Below, in pieces: positions 6,110-7,341 of a stretch of 7,341 nt of DNA. The DNA comes from an uncultured Eubacteriales bacterium (GTDB lineage: Bacteria > Bacillota > Clostridia > Oscillospirales > Acutalibacteraceae): positions 1 to 7,341 of the forward strand of contig ONXZ01000063.1 in assembly GCA_900321905.1 (NCBI GenBank), given 5' to 3'. Within the stretch, counting starts at the first letter, position 1. Each line of letters opens with the position of its first letter. The notes under the pieces were generated by a model. It made no database searches, was not told the origin of the DNA, and saw only the letters and a list, made by a program, of their open reading frames with translations. The position numbers were made by a program, and so were the translations under genes.

Positions 6110-7210
6110 ATGAAAAAGTCATTATCAATTCTACTGTCAATAACAATGCTGTTGAGCGTTATTGCAGGTATAAACATCACATCTTATGCAAACCCGTCTG
6201 TCTGCATTGACGAACTTGTAATATATAATGTTACGGAGCCTGTCGCAGGCGAGAAGCCTGATTTTGATTACCAGCAGTACGACTTCGGCGGTGCATATTC
6301 TTCGTATCTTCAGCCGTATATGACGGACAACTCACCGTATCACAACGGTATAAGTTGGTTTGATGAAACCGACAGTAAGTTCCTGTACTACAACGGCAAC
6401 ACAAAGTTCGTTTGCGGACATACATACACCGTGCGTATCCTCGTTGAAGTCAACGACAGACACGATTGTATATTTGACGACATCAATTATATGTCCGCTA
6501 CAATTAACGGTATAAACGCAAACCTCCTCTACAACACAGAACTGACAGAGGGCGAAAAGGATTATTCAAGATGCGTATCCGCTTCGTTTACTCTCGGCGG
6601 ACACAACTACAAGTACACCGATACACAGAAGGCGTCCCTCAACGTTGACGGTAAAAGGATTTTCACCTGCAAGTGCGGCGCGACAAGAACGGAGAAAATC
6701 GCAAAAATCACCTCCATTGCGCTTACAACAAGCACATATGTATACAACGGCAAGGTTAAAAATCCGAAGATTATCGCAAAGGACTCAACGGGCAAACAAC
6801 TTGCTTCAAGCAGCTACTTCATCGGCTATGACGACGGACGCAAGAATGTCGGCACATATTCTGTAGACGCTACCTTCTGCGGCGACTACTACGGAATCTT
6901 TGTAAGGGAGTTCAAAATTATTCCTCCGGGAACGAGCATTACCTCGCTTGCCGCAGGCAAAAAGCAGTTTACCGTTAAGTGGAAAAAGCAAGCCACACAA
7001 ACTCAGGGCTATCAGGTGCAGTACGCGACAAACGCCAAGTTCACAAAGGCAAAGACAACTACTGTCAAAGGCAACAAAAACACAAAAAAGGTTGTTAAAA
7101 AACTCGCTTCAAAGAAAAAGTATTATGTAAGAGTGCGCACCTACAAAAAGGTGAACGGCATTAATTACTATTCAAAATGGACAAAAGCAAAAACAGTTAA
7201 GGTAAAATAA
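6110..7210 (+). CDS. Secreted multidomain protein with Ig-like and fibronectin type III-like domains, function unknown
   Basis: The 366-residue protein begins with a typical signal peptide: MKKS, a hydrophobic core at about 5-21, and probable cleavage after Ala27 (SYA/N). Four segments follow. Residues 28-162 form a beta-rich domain with VTEPVAGEKPDF and GHTYTVRI, resembling domains I associate with clostridial surface proteins. Residues 163-197 form a small module, HNYKYT through TCKCGATRTEKI, with a CxC pair (187, 189). Residues 198-272 form an Ig-like domain (YNGKVKNPKI and NVGTYSV). Residues 276-366 form a Lys-rich fibronectin type III-like domain (FTVKWKK, GYQVQYAT, KYYVRVRTYKK). There is no LPxTG motif, C-terminal membrane helix or dockerin, so it is probably released or held non-covalently. 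No catalytic motif was recognised; adhesion or binding is a guess. It has its own strong promoter, and the next gene starts 14 nt after its stop codon. Confidence 0.85.
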   Translation: MKKSLSILLSITMLLSVIAGINITSYANPSVCIDELVIYNVTEPVAGEKPDFDYQQYDFGGAYSSYLQPYMTDNSPYHNGISWFDETDSKFLYYNGNTKFVCGHTYTVRILVEVNDRHDCIFDDINYMSATINGINANLLYNTELTEGEKDYSRCVSASFTLGGHNYKYTDTQKASLNVDGKRIFTCKCGATRTEKIAKITSIALTTSTYVYNGKVKNPKIIAKDSTGKQLASSSYFIGYDDGRKNVGTYSVDATFCGDYYGIFVREFKIIPPGTSITSLAAGKKQFTVKWKKQATQTQGYQVQYATNAKFTKAKTTTVKGNKNTKKVVKKLASKKKYYVRVRTYKKVNGINYYSKWTKAKTVKVK

Positions 7211-7212
7211 GG

Positions 7213-7218
7213 AAAGGA
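7213..7218 (+). promoter_or_regulatory. Ribosome-binding site of the zinc-ribbon gene
   Basis: AAAGGA lies 6 nt upstream of the ATG at 7225, in the 14-nt gap after the secreted-protein gene. It supports a real gene start and translation from the shared transcript. Confidence 0.75.
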
Positions 7219-7224
7219 CTAATT

Positions 7225-7341
7225 ATGGGATTGTTTGACAAAAAGTTCTGCGACGTTTGCGGAGAAAAAATCGGTATGCTCGGCAACAGAAAACTTGAGG
7301 ACGGCAACCTTTGCAAAGACTGCGCAAAGAAATTATCCCCC
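7225..7341 (+). CDS. DUF4428-type zinc-ribbon protein, 3'-partial
   Basis: Thirty-nine codons are visible before the right edge. The protein starts MGLFDKKFCDVCGEKIGML and continues with a second pair, CKDC, giving CxxC (residues 9 and 12) and CxxC (residues 30 and 33) about 17 residues apart. This is a treble-clef or zinc-ribbon fold and resembles the N-terminal domain known as DUF4428, where phrases like CDxCGxKIGxLGxRKLxDG are typical. There is no signal peptide, so it is cytoplasmic at least at this end. Such domains often precede other short domains that lie beyond the window. Its function is unknown. No terminator lies between it and the preceding gene, so co-transcription is likely. 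The gene call is firm; the family is from memory. Confidence 0.82.
   Translation, partial: MGLFDKKFCDVCGEKIGMLGNRKLEDGNLCKDCAKKLSP

Noticed and set aside
1..7341. CRISPR array, insertion sequence, tRNA/rRNA, prophage or defence island
   Set aside because: I found no regularly spaced repeats, no transposase or integrase frame, no cloverleaf-like segment, and all major frames are explained by the listed genes.

Overview
The window is chromosomal DNA of a Gram-positive anaerobe of the class Clostridia, most likely a gut Ruminococcaceae/Oscillospiraceae-type bacterium. This is inferred from four things: the pth-mfd gene order typical of Firmicutes, a SpoIIQ-like sporulation peptidase, a radical SAM protein of a type I associate with clostridia, and a Lys-rich secreted protein with an Fn3-like tail. 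Every gene is on the + strand, and coding density is high. The species cannot be read from the sequence.

Layout: (1) 1-1131, the 3' part of an uncharacterised radical SAM enzyme, open at the left edge. (2) A 70-nt gap with a perfect 12-bp hairpin. (3) 1202-1789, pth (peptidyl-tRNA hydrolase). (4) Six bases later, 1796-5242, mfd (transcription-repair coupling factor), complete. (5) A 42-nt gap filled by a 13-bp hairpin whose right arm holds the ribosome-binding site of the next gene; a possible sigma-F promoter overlaps it. (6) 5285-5980, a membrane-anchored M23/LytM protein resembling SpoIIQ. (7) A canonical rho-independent terminator at the stop codon, then a strong-looking vegetative promoter with an extended -10. 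(8) 6110-7210, a secreted multidomain protein. (9) 7225 to the right edge, the start of a small Cys4 zinc-ribbon protein of DUF4428 type, probably co-transcribed with the gene before it.

Pth and Mfd are housekeeping functions: recycling of peptidyl-tRNA, and removal of RNA polymerase stalled at DNA lesions. The SpoIIQ-like protein would act at the forespore/mother-cell interface during engulfment. The secreted protein and the zinc-ribbon protein form a separate transcription unit of unknown role. I see no mobile element, CRISPR array, tRNA or rRNA, and no clear evidence of an unknown defence or metabolic system. The most interesting signal is the mfd/spoIIQ-like junction, where a candidate forespore promoter, a hairpin and a sequestered ribosome-binding site are packed into about 50 bases. 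The radical SAM enzyme of unknown substrate comes second.
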